Below, one piece after another: positions 1 to 11,857 of a DNA stretch of 62,000 nt (the stretch's first letter is position 1; each line of letters starts with the position of its first letter). The translations under genes were made by a program, and so were the position numbers. Under the pieces are notes generated by a model. It was not told where the DNA came from. It saw nothing but the letters and a program-made list of their open reading frames with translations, and made no database searches. The DNA is taken from the NCBI GenBank assembly GCA_030141605.1, contig JAQGDQ010000106.1, positions 1 to 62,000 on the forward strand, written 5' to 3'. The DNA is from Tubiluchus corallicola. Taxonomy: Eukaryota > Priapulida > Priapulimorpha > Priapulimorphida > Tubiluchidae.

Positions 1-255
1 CGTTGCGTAAACCTGAAATTAATAAAAAAGTCTCGAGGCTTGTGCGCTGCACGGATCATTTGCGAGACTTTGCAATCACTTTCTTCTAGTCAGACAAAAA
101 AGTTAGAGAAAGATTCTAGTCCAAACTTTAAGTTCGACAAATATTGGTTCTAAATTGACTATTGGTTAAAAAATTAATACTTTAAACTTTACCAAAGATA
201 ACCGCCTAAAAAGTTTAAAAACGAGCTTGACCAACGCATGTTTGAGACTTGCCAC
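1..255. other. Gene-free AT-rich sequence
   Basis: No ORF, exon-like reading frame or clear repeat is visible before the first inverted-arm element begins. Confidence 0.6.
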
Positions 256-309
256 TAAAACATGAATGTTCACGGATTCCATAAACAGGTGTGCAAATAT
301 TTGGATTAA

Positions 310-555
310 GGATGCTTCGCCTCAAAACTTTTGTTCACGTAGGTCATTTAGACAGAAAGTACTTCGGACACGGGTTATTTGGACACACATGTAATAACAT
401 AAGTAATTTGGACATAAAGTATTTTGGACACGGGTTATTTGGACACACGTAATTTGACCACAGATTCCTTTGGTCACAAGCTGATTTGAAGTGTATTTGG
501 ACATATTTGGACTCATTTTGCACAAGAACTTGATACTTTTAACAGTACGCATTTA
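310..555 (-). repeat. Minisatellite left arm, copy A
   Basis: Degenerate tandem units built around TTTGGACACA, spaced about 17-20 bp. The orientation is opposite to the array at 1031-1365. Confidence 0.65.
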
Positions 556-1030
556 GACACCTATAGCTTATTCATTCGCTGTTCAACGTTTGGAAGTTCT
601 CATTGAAGCAACTCCTCATTGTCCTCATGACAGAAACAAAATTTGCCAACTTGGTCGACCATATTTATTAATTTGACCAAGAGAGCACCGACGCTTTCTT
701 CACTGAAGTTATTTACTCTACAAGAATTCAAAACGGCATAACCTGTAAAAACGTACAAGAGCTACGGGAAGTGCTGCATAGCTTTGATCCTTTCACACAC
801 AGAGATATTTAGGAGTAAAAGCATTCGTTCCAGGGATATCGAAATGAGCATTTTAGTCTATTATAATCGACTAGTGATTACGGGTTGATAAACTGTTTTT
901 CAAAAGAGTAGCCAAGCACATTGTTTCAGGAAAGCTGTACTTGTATACAGCAAGCAAACTGATAATATATCATTTATATCATTCGTTTTAACCCCTTTTT
1001 TGAGACATTAGAAACCTGAATTTTGCAAAA

Positions 1031-1365
1031 GTCATTTGGACAGTTTGAAGTCAGCGGTCCTCATGACACCGACTATCCAAATAGGTTATGTGTCCAAAAT
1101 CCAAATAACATGTGTTCGAATTACCTTGTACCCAAAGTATAAACCTAGTCTCCAAATGTCCTATGTATGTGCCTTGTGTCAAACAAACCCTTGTGTTGAA
1201 ACTGCCTGTGTAAATGGTCCCCGTGTCCAAGATACCTAGTGTCCAAATCACCTGTGTCCGAAATGTTCTGTATCCAAATAACTTATGTGCCCAAAATGTT
1301 TGTGTCGAAGTAGCTTGTGTATAAAACCCCTGTACCAAAATCCATGTAAACCAAGCCAAATTTAC
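1031..1365 (+). repeat. Minisatellite right arm, copy A
   Basis: About 18 degenerate units built around TGTGTCCAAAT followed by a variable TACCTA-like spacer, period about 17-20 bp. Confidence 0.7.
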
Positions 1366-1389
1366 TTTAAATGTGACGAAGTTTGTCAA

Positions 1390-3180
1390 GTTTACTTGTT
1401 CAAGGCTGGCGGCGCGACGGGGACGACGACACCTTTAAAAAACTATTCGAAATAAGTGAATATTATGGGGCCGCTATCCATGGGCATAAATGCTGAATGG
1501 AAAAACGCTTAGTGACTATGACTGAAAAGTTTCACGCTGTACAATTAAAAATTCTACAAAACCAAAAACGATGCATAATTGATGAAAAGAAAACGATATA
1601 TGGATAAAAACAAAAATAAAGAACTGTAAAAACACGATAGTTATGTTGAATGAGTAAAATGAAAAACGCTACTTATAACAGGTGATTGAAAGATAAGCCC
1701 TGTTCCCGATGTTTTAGGATGAGATTTCGCAGATGATTTGTCGCGAAGTTTTACGCGATTTTTTCTTGCTGTTTTTTCCCTGTTCAGAGACCTTTCGTTA
1801 ATTGAAAAAGACTAGCTAACTCATGCAAAGTCATTTACCCCGTATTTGCAACTTTTTAATGATAACAATCGGTCGCTCTCTATCATGATATGTGGTTCCT
1901 CTGTATTCTGCTAACACTTATTTATCACGTGGCACACAGGAACGAAACATTTGATTTGTTTTTTTGGCTATGATTTAAGGTAATCTACATGGTGTTGTAA
2001 CATTCTGAAGGTGTCTTTTTCCTGAGGTCAGCACTAGTCTACAAAATAATTTCGCATCACCCAAATATTGCCGTACAAACCTTATAAAATGGCCTTGTTC
2101 GACAATCCTGCAAATGAACATGAGTCAATGACGATAATAACAACAACAGTAGCAATAGTACTGCTATGACTATGCAAAAAACGGCACAAACATAAAAACA
2201 GTAAATGATGTAAGAACACTGCATTGTGAAATACTGTACAACTCTTGTGATAAATATGATAAATAAAAATATTGTTTGTAAACGAACAAAGGCAACTCAA
2301 AAAAGCAAAACTGTTCTGTACAGAAAATGCTACATAAGGACAAAGAAGTCCGAAGCAAGAAAACATTAATAGCATAGCATCCTATTGATTTATGAACAAA
2401 AACTCAGTAACTTCATTGAAGACGCTTATTCGCAGCACGAAAATGCAGATTATTCAATGCTTAGAAACCATTTAAAAAATAAAACTTGTAATACTTATGA
2501 GATAATTGTTAAAGGTTTTTTAACAGGTTAGTATAAGATTTGAATGTTGGGTACTTTTATAGTTTCACACTGTATTTGGAATACATATATTAAGGATTAT
2601 GAAAGTATAATAAATACATGTAATCACATAATATTTATGTACGATTGTATTTATCTTGTTGTTGCTGCTGCTGCTTCTGCTGTATAGGTTAAATATAAAA
2701 GATTTTGCAAGGCCATCATCTGCAAGATGCTAATTGCAATTATACTAAGCAGCTTGCCTTATTTACAAACGATACCAAAATCAATTTTCCAGTGTATGTA
2801 AATTTACATTGAGCGGTGTTAAAAATAAAGATATCATACATACTATAAAGACATATTATCAATACATATTTTCTGATATTTGGATCTTTGCATTTCAATT
2901 TTTCTTATGTATGTTTTTGTAAATAGAATATTTAATTTAAACGCATTTTTCTAGTTCACCTACTTACAGATGCGTATTATGTGCTTCACTTTCAGTTACC
3001 AAATTTGCAATAGTGGCAATAAAATTTTTTGTAATATTTTTTGTATGTAGGATATAATATCAATAGTATGATTGCAGCTCAAAATAATGCAAAAAATCAA
3101 TGTCTGTCCAGGGCAAAACCCATTAAAATTCTATATCACTTCACACTACTATCTTAGCCTGATCGTTAATATTTTGCAAT
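1390..3180. other. Gene-free stretch
   Basis: AT-rich sequence with scattered short ORFs, none with recognisable protein character. It contains a short CTG/TTG-rich microsatellite near 2660-2685. Nothing else is supported. Confidence 0.5.
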
Positions 3181-3660
3181 GACTGTATCTGAGGATTAGC
3201 AACGTTAACGTACATACGCATACACTCAACACAGCACACTGTGACAGTGCTATTTATACACTCAGACACGTCCAAACTTACCCAGGCCGCGCACAGAAAG
3301 ATTCATTGACAAATCTGGACGAAACCACCACCGCCAGGGGGTGCTGGTGAAGCGCACGCGCGCAATACTATTGATTAATGATTAAGAGTTCTCTGCCGCC
3401 CACGCGCTGCTGGTTAACCTAGCCGAGTACAGTGTGGCTGCTGCTGTATAGTATAGGAATACATGAATGGATAGGGAATGTATGAATGGAGGTAAATGTA
3501 TGAATGAATCACGAAGCGAACGTGGAAAATCGGTCGAAGACCACGACGAAAATGTGAGCGACAAAAAGGAGGGAAAATGTTAGGAGTTTTTTACAGATTG
3601 CAGTGATGAGGTGCTAGGTACGCGCAGTACGCGTTTGCGCGAGAATGGGAGTTTTGTGGC
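3180..3660. promoter_or_regulatory. CpG-containing patch, possible regulatory region
   Basis: This stretch is clearly richer in G+C and CpG than its surroundings, with several GCGC/ACGCG clusters at 3285-3365 and 3590-3645. It contains a CTCF-like core (listed separately) and a TATTTATA-type motif near 3250. No flanking coding exon was recognised on either strand, so a promoter role is only a possibility. Confidence 0.3.
3331..3344 (+). promoter_or_regulatory. CTCF-like motif
   Basis: CCGCCAGGGGGTGC differs at two positions from the commonly cited animal CTCF core CCACCAGGGGGCGC. It lies inside the CpG-containing patch. Sequence resemblance only. Confidence 0.35.
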
Positions 3661-4345
3661 AAAAATTTTCACGAAACGGAATATAACAAGGAATGAACAA
3701 TCACAGAGAAACAGAGGACTGAATGTACCTTGTAATACGCAGTAAGCTGCGTATTCTTAATTCCCAAAAAGTTTAATAATTACACGTGATTAAATTAAGT
3801 AATTTTAATAATTTTTGAAACCAAACTTAGCAAAAAAGCTAAATTAAGGTAAATGAACAAGTTTTGACCATTCCGAGCATGGATTTCATATTTGGATTTC
3901 AAACCAAAAACTTGACTACTGGGCCACAAATCTCCCTTGTGATTAAAATAGTGGTAACTGCGATTAATTATTAGCACTAGTCTTGATCATAAAAGTGGTC
4001 AACTTCGCAATCCAAAACCCGTGTTTAAAAATTTTGCTCAGTTTCGATTGTTTTGTCTTTCCGATAATTTTAGTTTTAAAAAATCAAAGCAGTGTTAAGT
4101 AACTGTAATTCCATTCCTTAGTAACCATTTCATTAGAAGATGACGAGTCTGTGTTCTAGACATCAATAACCAATAATAGAAAACCAATTATATGAAACTG
4201 ACAACTTCTGTTGTACCGTTCGGCAAATTGGAAGCCAGAAGCATGCATCGTAATGGGCTAATTATCACAGGTGACAGAATATGAATCTAGCTCACTTAGC
4301 TAAGGTGAGATACTGAACTGGCAGAGATGTCTCAGTGACGCTTAA
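3660..4345. other. Gene-free stretch
   Basis: No exon, RNA gene or repeat recognised. Confidence 0.5.
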
Positions 4346-4351
4346 AATGTA

Positions 4352-4876
4352 CAGGGTGGTGTAAGGTCTTTTTCTAGGGGAGTACAAATACGACGACTAA
4401 TAGTACAAGACAATTTAGCCCTTCAAAGTATTGCTCAAACAATAGCGAATATATTATGCCTTCAAATTTAGTCTGGAAGTCTCATACGTTGGAGGAGTGA
4501 CTCGAAAAAATCAAGACTCTCTAACACGTCTTGCAGGTTTCACAAGCTTATCTGTTGAACACTGATCGATGGCATATTTTTATCATTATAGTGTCCACTT
4601 CGTCTTTCAGGATAGCTGTAATGTGCTTGACGGGGTTGAGGTTCCTCGAATTACTGAACTTTCAGGCCATTCAGTTCAACGAAAAAATACCCAGCGTTTT
4701 CTGATCATACCCATCAAGACTGCAGGCTGTGCGAGAAACATGGGGCTTTCACAAGAAACTTTGAGGGTACAACACATTCGCCATTGTTTCTGTAATACTT
4801 TGATGTCACAGATTATTCTGTACTGTAACTTGTACCGCATATAGCTAAAGGTTAAATTTGTACCACCCTCAATATG
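4352..4876 (-). mobile_element. Dead Tc1/mariner-like element, internally deleted
   Basis: The ends carry inverted AGGGTGGTGTAAG (4353-4365 area) and AGGGTGGTACAAA (reverse strand, 4855-4868 area), and the element is flanked by TA on both sides (4350-4351 and 4877-4878). On the minus strand around 4590-4650 the translation gives NLNPVKHITAILKDEVD. This resembles the conserved Tc1 transposase stretch SPDLNPIEHxWxxLKxxV, which carries the second catalytic Asp. Upstream of it, shifted frames resemble the preceding part of the catalytic domain, with stops and frameshifts. At ~525 bp it is far too short for an intact ~1.3-1.6-kb element. The superfamily call rests on this one motif plus the TA flanks. 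Confidence 0.55.
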
Positions 4877-4879
4877 TAT

Positions 4880-5650
4880 GCAAGCATAATACATTCAGAG
4901 CAGTAGGCGTGTAGGAAGACTCAACTAAGCACCTATAATGATATTACCACCACAAAGTTTAGTGCATGCTTTAAGCAAAAATTAAGCGCATACACCAGTA
5001 TGGCTTTTATTTGAAGACGAGTTACACAAATTATTTATTTATTTTGACTTCTTTATTTGAAGAGCTTGGTTTAGTAACAGTACACCAGCTATAGGTAAAA
5101 GCCAATGTGGTTATGAACCAAAATCAACCCTGAATTGACATAATGATAATGGACTGACCGATCCTAACTATACTTTAACTGGCTTCACAGAATATTAATT
5201 GTATAGCGGTATAGGCCGACACAAAATTTCATACATTTGAAAGCAAACTCCACGAACAGATTGTTTTTTCAGAAAAATAAAAATGTTAACGCAAAAATTT
5301 TGATTCTACAAAAATACATTCAGATAAACAACAGAAAAGGGCTAGTTCCAATTTAGTTTCATTATCAACTTTAACATATTTATAACACGTATACATGTTT
5401 AAACAGCTTTTCGACTGGGTCCAGACTTTATATTAACATCATAATAATTACAGTCCAAGGCGAGATAATTCAGTCAACTCGAAAGGACCATCAAATTACT
5501 GTATATGATCAAGGAACAAAAAACTTAAATAGAAAAGTGGTTTCCTAGCAGAGTTAAAATGGTTCAGAGAAAGTGGGTCGCTTATAAGCTATTGATTATC
5601 TTGCAAAACAATTTGATGACACTTCGAGATAAATTAAGTGACATGTAACT
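4880..5650. other. Gene-free stretch
   Basis: AT-rich, no supported gene or repeat. Confidence 0.5.
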
Positions 5651-5849
5651 AGCGTATGTATATGTTACAGGCAACGTGTAAAATTGAGTATTTTATAGAA
5701 TGTCTGGGCATTTTATAGAGTGCCAAACCAACCAGGTAAAGTGTCTAAAATAATTCCTTATACATTTTTCCTAGGCATTTTATATAATGGCAATTTTATT
5801 TTAGGGAATGTGTGAATTTGAATTCGATCGGTTGCTGGTTGAATAAATC

Positions 5850-5951
5850 AATAGATAGATAAATAAACAGGTAGACAGACAGGCAGGCAGACAGATAGAT
5901 AGATAGACAAGCGGATCGATAGATAAAATCTAAAGGTAGATGGATGGGCAG

Positions 5952-6016
<65 letters not shown>
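5850..6016 (+). repeat. Compound GATA/CAGA/GA microsatellite
   Basis: Interrupted GATA and CAGA/CAGG tetranucleotides (5853-5935) run into a nearly pure GA run (about 5954-6015). It lies inside the inverted-repeat element. Confidence 0.95.
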
Positions 6017-6256
6017 CAGATATGCAAGCCTTGCGGCCTGCTGTGCCGGCTATAATTTCTAAATTGCCTTCATTAAAAGGTATAATTTGAATCTATTGCG
6101 AAAAATTCTTTCTCTGCACATCAAATTTCTATTAGTAACCTTTTCTTCTTCTACGACAACACCAGTCATTACCATTTGAACTATGTAAAGCTTTGCGTAA
6201 AATTCCGAATAAATTTAAGAAAATGTTTACGAAATTGTTGCTAAGCGCACAAAAGT

Positions 6257-6517
6257 TTACGGAAAAGTTGTAGCTAAGAACTTTAGTGAATCCGGTCTCA
6301 ATATTCCTAGAAATGGAAGGTGATCCACCTGATTAAGCAGCATATCAGAGATGTTGACGTTGCACCCATAGTCAGCTTTGTTTAATACATTAGCTAACGG
6401 TGCTTTCAGACTAGCGAGTTTTCTCATCAAGTCACTCATGTTCAGACTACAGAGCAAAACTTGCAGCGAATTGCTCCCTGACAGTAAGCCTGAGCTGACA
6501 CTCTGTTCTCTATTCAC
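6257..6517 (-). pseudogene. Unidentified short reading frame inside the inverted-repeat element
   Basis: An open frame of 86 codons lies in the centre of the inverted-repeat element. Its composition is protein-like (Leu-rich, with NVLNKADYG and LPFLGILRPDSL). I do not recognise the family. Directly upstream on the minus strand, GTGTGAAC followed by CGAGTTAC recurs twice (between about 6520 and 6645), so the frame may be the leftover of an element-encoded gene. It could also be chance. Confidence 0.2.
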
Positions 6518-6929
6518 TGCGAGAAATATCGAGAGTAACTCGCCGAATCGTTCACACTAAGACAGTAAATTAACTCGCAGCAACTGTCGGACAGTTTGTA
6601 ATAATTTGTCGACGCCTCGACGGTAACTCGCAAGACAGTTCACACTTGCGGAAAAAACTTGATAGCCTGAACCATACAATATCCAATTAATGTATAAAAT
6701 ATCTAGCAAAAGTTTGATCCTACAGAAATTATGTTCATTTTACAATCTGTCAAAGTCACTTTACGCATTTTATATGAATCCTAGCTATTATACAAAACAT
6801 CTAGGTAAAGTGTGAAATAGTTGCCACAAAAAGATTTATTTCACACTTTTCCTGAAATGCATAAGTGTTATATGAAATGCCGAGGAGTTTTACAAAATGT
6901 CTGCATTTTACACATTGCCTGTAACATAT

Positions 6930-7075
6930 ATATTACTTAGGTATTTCAAAATAAATAACCACTCAAGCTTTTACAAATTTGTGTAATTTTTTTTGTCATT
7001 TCATTATTTTCAATTCAAAAATGCATCTGTTTTTAGAAATTCTATAAAAAATTACAAAAATGAATGTCATCATTG
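6930..7075. other. Short AT-rich spacer
   Basis: Separates the inverted-repeat element from copy B of the minisatellite-armed element. Nothing recognised. Confidence 0.5.
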
Positions 7076-7079
7076 AACT

Positions 7080-7260
7080 GTCATATTTTGAACACTAGTG
7101 GATGTGCAAACATTTCGACACCGGCATTTGAACACAGGATGCTTCGCCACAAAACTTATGGACACATACGTCATTTTGTGGACACAATAATTGGACACTT
7201 CCATGTGTAGGCATTTAGACAGACATAGCCTATTTTTCGTTGTCCAACGTTTGGGAATGC
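7080..7260 (-). repeat. Minisatellite left arm, copy B
   Basis: Degenerate units built around TTTGGACACA/TTGAACACA, in inverse orientation to the array at 8690-9190. Confidence 0.55.
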
Positions 7261-9190
7261 CCTCACTGCTCACTGCTTCAATGATATTTTATTTTTAATA
7301 TAATATTTAACCAAATCAATGCAGTTTTGCGCCGAATTCGCATTTTCGCTGCATACGTTTCAACACAGAAACAAAGTTTGTCTGGCAACATTGATGACCA
7401 TTATTCAAATAATTTGAACATTGAAGCACTGAAGTTAGTTCACTGAAGCTATTTACTCTATAAGAAATTCAAAACGTAATCTGTAAAAGAATACGACAGG
7501 TACTGCATGACTATGATCCTTTCACACACACACTGGTGTGAGGGTATTCATTCGAGAAATGAGCGGTTTATTGTATTATGATCGATTAGTGATCGGGGAT
7601 TAATCAGTTCATGAAAAGGGTAGCAATGCATATTGTTTTCAGGAAAACTATTTTAGTAGATAAATGCATGCGGCGACGGAGAGAACACCGAAATTTACTC
7701 ATTGTTTTGGCGATTGCGGTTAGCCAGGCAAAATTCTAATCACATTGTAAATTGTACGTACCAAGCAGTTTTTTATTGCCCATTTTAATAATTATTTGTA
7801 AAGAGAAATCTTCCAGAAACGACTTCTCTACCAATGCTCGTCATTCTATCTTAATTAACACCCAAACATCTTAATTAGTAAATTGTAAGGCACATTTAGA
7901 GTGCTTTTTCTCAGTTTAATTAGCGGGAAAAGGTGCAGCAAGAAATCGCGCCGTATCTGTCACAATCGCCGTACCGTACCAATGGCATCTGTCGCAGATG
8001 CCGCAATCGCTGCAGCGTCACCGCATGCGGATATCCGCATTCTATGAAAACGCCCTGACATGCTAATTACGTGATTGCAGACTCAGTCACTTTTGGGTAG
8101 TTAGGTTCGAGGTAGCTAGAAAAATAATCTTATTAAAAACAGATCATATATCTTTCGCTTGATCAACATTTTTCAAGACATCAGAAATACGCTGAATTTG
8201 GAAAAAAGCGGTATAAATTCACCCGTCCCCAAGAACAATGTATAGTGAAATGTTATGGTATATATATCGTGCATGTCCAACTTAAATCCAAATAATATCT
8301 TGTCTAAACAGTTTGTGTCCAAATTATCTAGGTGACTAAATACGTTTAGTTTATTTACAATTTAAATATTTTTAAAAAGTAATTTCAAGATTACTAATCA
8401 ATAATGTAATTAAATGTTACAACTAAACAAATAAAGAACACCTGAAACGGCTGGATTGAGCTTCAGTTGGAACCTGGGGTCCTTGCTCATAGGTGACATA
8501 TAATGAGCAACCAACTATGTGCCGAAATTACGTGTATTTCGACTATCCAGATAACTTATATATATAACATTCGAATTGCCTATGTGCTACAATAACCAGT
8601 ATGTAAAGGACGTAGGTGCCTAAAATTACGGTAAATGACTTTGATTTAGTGTACGTAAATCAGTAAATAAGTAAACGTGTTCAAATATCACATGTCTAAA
8701 AGACCTAGCATCTAAGTAGCCTATGTTCCCAAATAACATGTGCCCAAACTACCTTGTGTTCAAATGACCATCGTATCCGAAATACCGAGTGTCCAAATTA
8801 CCATGTATCCAAACGTCCTGTGTCCAAATTACTTAGTGTCCAAATGGCTGACGTATCCAAATAATCCATGCGTCCAAGTAAGCTATTCGAGTATGTGTAC
8901 CCATGTGTCCAAGCAACCTATGTGTACAAATTACCTTGTGTCCACCTTGTGTCCAAACGTCCTATGTGTCTAAAATACTTAGTGTCCTTGGGCCAAGTAA
9001 GCTATGTGAGTATGTGCGCCCAAACAGCCTATGTATCCAAAGTACCTGTATCCAAAAACATATGTGTCCAAATATTCTGTGTTCAAAATTGTCTGTGTCC
9101 AAGTAACCTATGTGTCCGAAATGTTTGTGTCGAAATAGCGTGTGTCTAAAATCCATGTGACCGAAACCCCTGTAGCCCATGTTCAAACGC
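7090..9190. mobile_element. Inverted element with minisatellite arms, copy B
   Basis: Second and longer copy of the element at 260-1370, in the same orientation. The left arm (about 7080-7260) has TTGGACACA-oriented units and shares GGATGCTTCGCC with copy A. The right array (8690-9190, with weaker units back to about 8270) has TGTGTCCAAAT-oriented units. The middle aligns to copy A over about 7360-7650 and again around 8140-8200. Relative to copy A it carries about 500 bp extra at 7650-8130, and the right array is longer. No transposase frame is seen. Confidence 0.6.
8270..9190 (+). repeat. Minisatellite right arm, copy B
   Basis: Tandem degenerate units TGTGTCCAAATTACCTA, period about 17-18 bp. 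They are best preserved at 8690-9150, weak at 8270-8345 and 8515-8680, and interrupted at about 8346-8505. A higher-order repeat is visible: AAGTAAGCTAT followed by GAGTATGTG occurs near 8876 and again near 8996. Overlapping ORFs rich in Cys-Pro-Asn-Tyr and Cys-Val-Gln are artefacts of the repeat. Confidence 0.8.
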
Positions 9191-11700
9191 CAGTGACATC
9201 GTTGCCATGCCGACGAACTCCCTTTTTAGGCCTGCATTTTCTCGATTAGCCATCTGCTTGTTACAAAAATACCTTGTTAAAATTTACAAGAACATACATT
9301 TTTACTGCTCTGTATTGTTACGAGAATATATATTTTTGGGAACATTCCTAGATAAACGTATTTTTATATACTATGTGTTTTCACATATTAACATAAGAAG
9401 CGGCAACAACAGCAACACTACACGATAATAATCAAATCAAGTTGTTAATCTTTAGTTAGTTACTCTACTTGGAGCCATAAAATAATTTTGCGGAATTGAA
9501 ATATAGGCCTACATATTACAGTAAGTATTAAAAGTGCAGACCACAACTCTCAGCATTTTTTCAATTTTAATTAACAAATTTTCATAGTTAGGAATACAAA
9601 ATTAATAACTGGTATACACTGACTTATGAATTAAAATCTTATATCCGTTCAAGCACAAATTTTTAATATTCTTTATAATTATTCATAATGCCTGACGCTT
9701 TGTATGAAGTCAATAACTGTAAAAACACAGGTATTTGGAAGTACTATGTAATCAGAATGATTCAGGTCATACACAACTAAAACAAAAGAAAATTTAATTT
9801 CAATACTATCCCTGCAAGCCACTAGTATCGAACGTTGTACCGTAGTAGCATAAAAAGTGTTAAATTCTAACCATGCATGTTCGACTTCATAATAACCAAA
9901 TTATTTTAAAACTGTTAGGGAGTAAACTACAGTACTTAACTATCGTCCCAGTACAGTGTAAATTTTACACCATAACATGCTTTTTGGAAACGATAAGCAT
10001 TGAAATAAGGTAAAAGCGTACTACAGTTTCGTTGCACCTAAAATACCGATGTGCAACAAACATTCAAATTTTAAATTTAACAAGAGTAATGAACATTTTT
10101 AAGGTAATTAGTGATGACTGATCTTAATGATTGTGTCACAGCCAACTCCTAAAACATAAGAAGAAGAATTAGAATGAGAAGAATTTATTGCTAAATTTAC
10201 CATCTAGCATCTAGCATGCAGCCAGCATTGTCAAGGCAGGTGTACGTAAAATACGGCACGCCTTTTTCACTATTTCTGCATCAATGTGCAATTTGAATTC
10301 TAAAATATCATTACATCATAAACGCAATTATCATTTAAATTATCAAGTTAAATAAGGTATTGCATTGATAACCATCTTATCTGTGTGATACCGCAACTCT
10401 CGAAGGAGTATGCATTGTCAAGACAGGTACACGACGCACACAGCTAGTGCATTTCTTGTAAAGCACGATTTAATTCATATTTTCTAGTGAACATTGTGTG
10501 TGTATGAAGCTGTGGATCAATACTGCGGATACACACGGACTGTCGCGCGCTACCGACTGATAACCCGGTAAAATGTTAGACGCCAGTTGTATCATCAAGT
10601 TAACTTATAGTTATTAATCACACGTTATGAGTTCTGACACACGCTCACATGTAGTCGTTAGTTTTTTTTACTTAAAGACGTTGCTACAGTTCCACAGTCG
10701 TTACAGTGCCCAAAAACAAAGGCGGCATCGTGCAACTTTTGTTGCTGCTGATAATGAAGATAAATATTTTCAAATTGAGAATGCAATCTGTTCGTCAAGT
10801 TAACTAATAGTTATTAATCACGCGTCACACGCTAATATGATATTCACCATAATATTTCTTTACTTCAACAGTAAAATGTTGTTACTAACAAGTATCTGAC
10901 AGATTTTTTTAAACTGCTGGTCATTCTGCAAGCCGGGCTCCTGGGTACAGGTAAATAAAGGAGATCGCTGTTGCGAAACCAGAACCTTGGTCGTTACTGG
11001 GAAGGTTCTCTAAGAAGAAAAACTGTACAGGTAGCAGTATTTTAGTCATGTTCGGATGCCTACACGTGATACATCCTTCCTCAACGATAAAAACCAATGC
11101 AGGTTTTGCTTAGTTTTCATACACTAGGTCTTTTTGTACAAGCACAGGATCAAACATTTGCTTCACTGTTGCTGTATCAAAAGTATTATCAAGCTCAGCG
11201 AGAAAAAACAAGCCTATATCAGCCATGACATGCACAGCACTTCATCGAGATCTTCTCAATGACTCTCATAGTCACTACACTGCGTATATTAAAGGTCCTT
11301 GTGTATATTGAAACAATTATCCAATATAAGGCAATTAGGGGCATTTAACTTGATAATTCGGTACAAAAAACATTTTAAAAACTAGTCGTGCTTATCAACA
11401 AAATTTAAGTACAAACATAATTGCCAATATAAATAACAATCTGTAATTAATATTTCCGTCTTTGATAAATTCATGCAATGAGCTACTTTTCTAATAAAAA
11501 AATCCACATTTTTCATTAAAAGCCCTCATTTAGTTCATAATTACTTGACCCATTCTGAAACGATTTTTCTTTAAATTACATAATTTGCTTCAACTATGTA
11601 ACGGCTACTATAAGTCTGTCAGTTTTATTAGGTTATTCATTCGTTTCCATTACTATAATTATGTAGATAATATTACTGTATATATATTATTATAGTAGTA
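9190..11700. other. Gene-free stretch with small duplications
   Basis: No exon recognised. Two diverged local duplications are visible. GCATTGTCAAGRCAGGTRYACG-like segments recur near 10225 and 10412. A block with TCAAGTTAACTTATAGTTAT near 10594 recurs as TCAAGTTAACTAATAGTTAT near 10796. Confidence 0.45.
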
Positions 11701-11711
11701 GTATTTACATA

Positions 11712-11712
<1 letters not shown>

Positions 11713-11753
<41 letters not shown>
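11713..11753. repeat. (TA)n microsatellite
   Basis: About 20 uninterrupted TA units. Confidence 0.95.
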
Positions 11754-11756
<3 letters not shown>

Positions 11757-11857
11757 TGATTTCAGTACGTAATAATTAATTTACCTTAACTAATTAAACT
11801 AAGCTGTAGTACACGGTTTATACGTATACAATTTACAATTTCTCTGTCATGATATGT

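Larger units (their letters stand above)
260..1370. mobile_element. Inverted element with minisatellite arms, copy A
   Basis: The left arm (about 310-555) is a run of degenerate ~17-bp units reading TTTGGACACA. The right arm (about 1031-1365) carries the same unit in the opposite orientation, TGTGTCCAAAT. A ~475-bp unique middle lies between them. The middle and both ends recur, diverged, in copy B at about 7090-9190. Shared landmarks are GGATGCTTCGCC in the left arm, a block near 690-930 containing ATTTACTCTA and GATCCTTTCACACACA, and ATGTTTGTGTCGAA near the right end. No transposase frame is present; the short ORFs over the arms (Cys/Val/Pro-rich) are read-throughs of the repeat. The structure resembles fold-back (FB/Galileo-type) elements, but that family assignment is inference from architecture alone. 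No target-site duplication was found. Confidence 0.6.
5655..6930. mobile_element. Inverted-repeat element with GTTACAGGCA ends
   Basis: The left end reads TATATGTTACAGGCAACGTG (from about 5659), and the reverse complement of the right end (about 6905-6930) reads TATATGTTACAGGCAATGTG. Similarity continues inward for about 150-240 bp. Both arms contain short degenerate repeats of the form GGCATTTTATAnArTGnC. Between the arms lie a (GATA)n/(GA)n microsatellite and a central block with a short minus-strand frame at 6257-6517 of unknown identity. No target-site duplication beyond TA-rich flanks could be fixed, so the superfamily is unassigned. Confidence 0.6.

Noticed and set aside
322-1389. Cys/Val/Pro/Thr-rich ORFs such as those at 322-552 and 1036-1389
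   Set aside because: They are direct readings of the TGTGTCCAAAT minisatellite in several frames and on both strands, with no conserved start or splice context.
8740-9186. Overlapping 67-93-codon ORFs rich in CPN and CVQ
   Set aside because: Three frames are open at once because of the repeat. This is a property of the array and not a gene.
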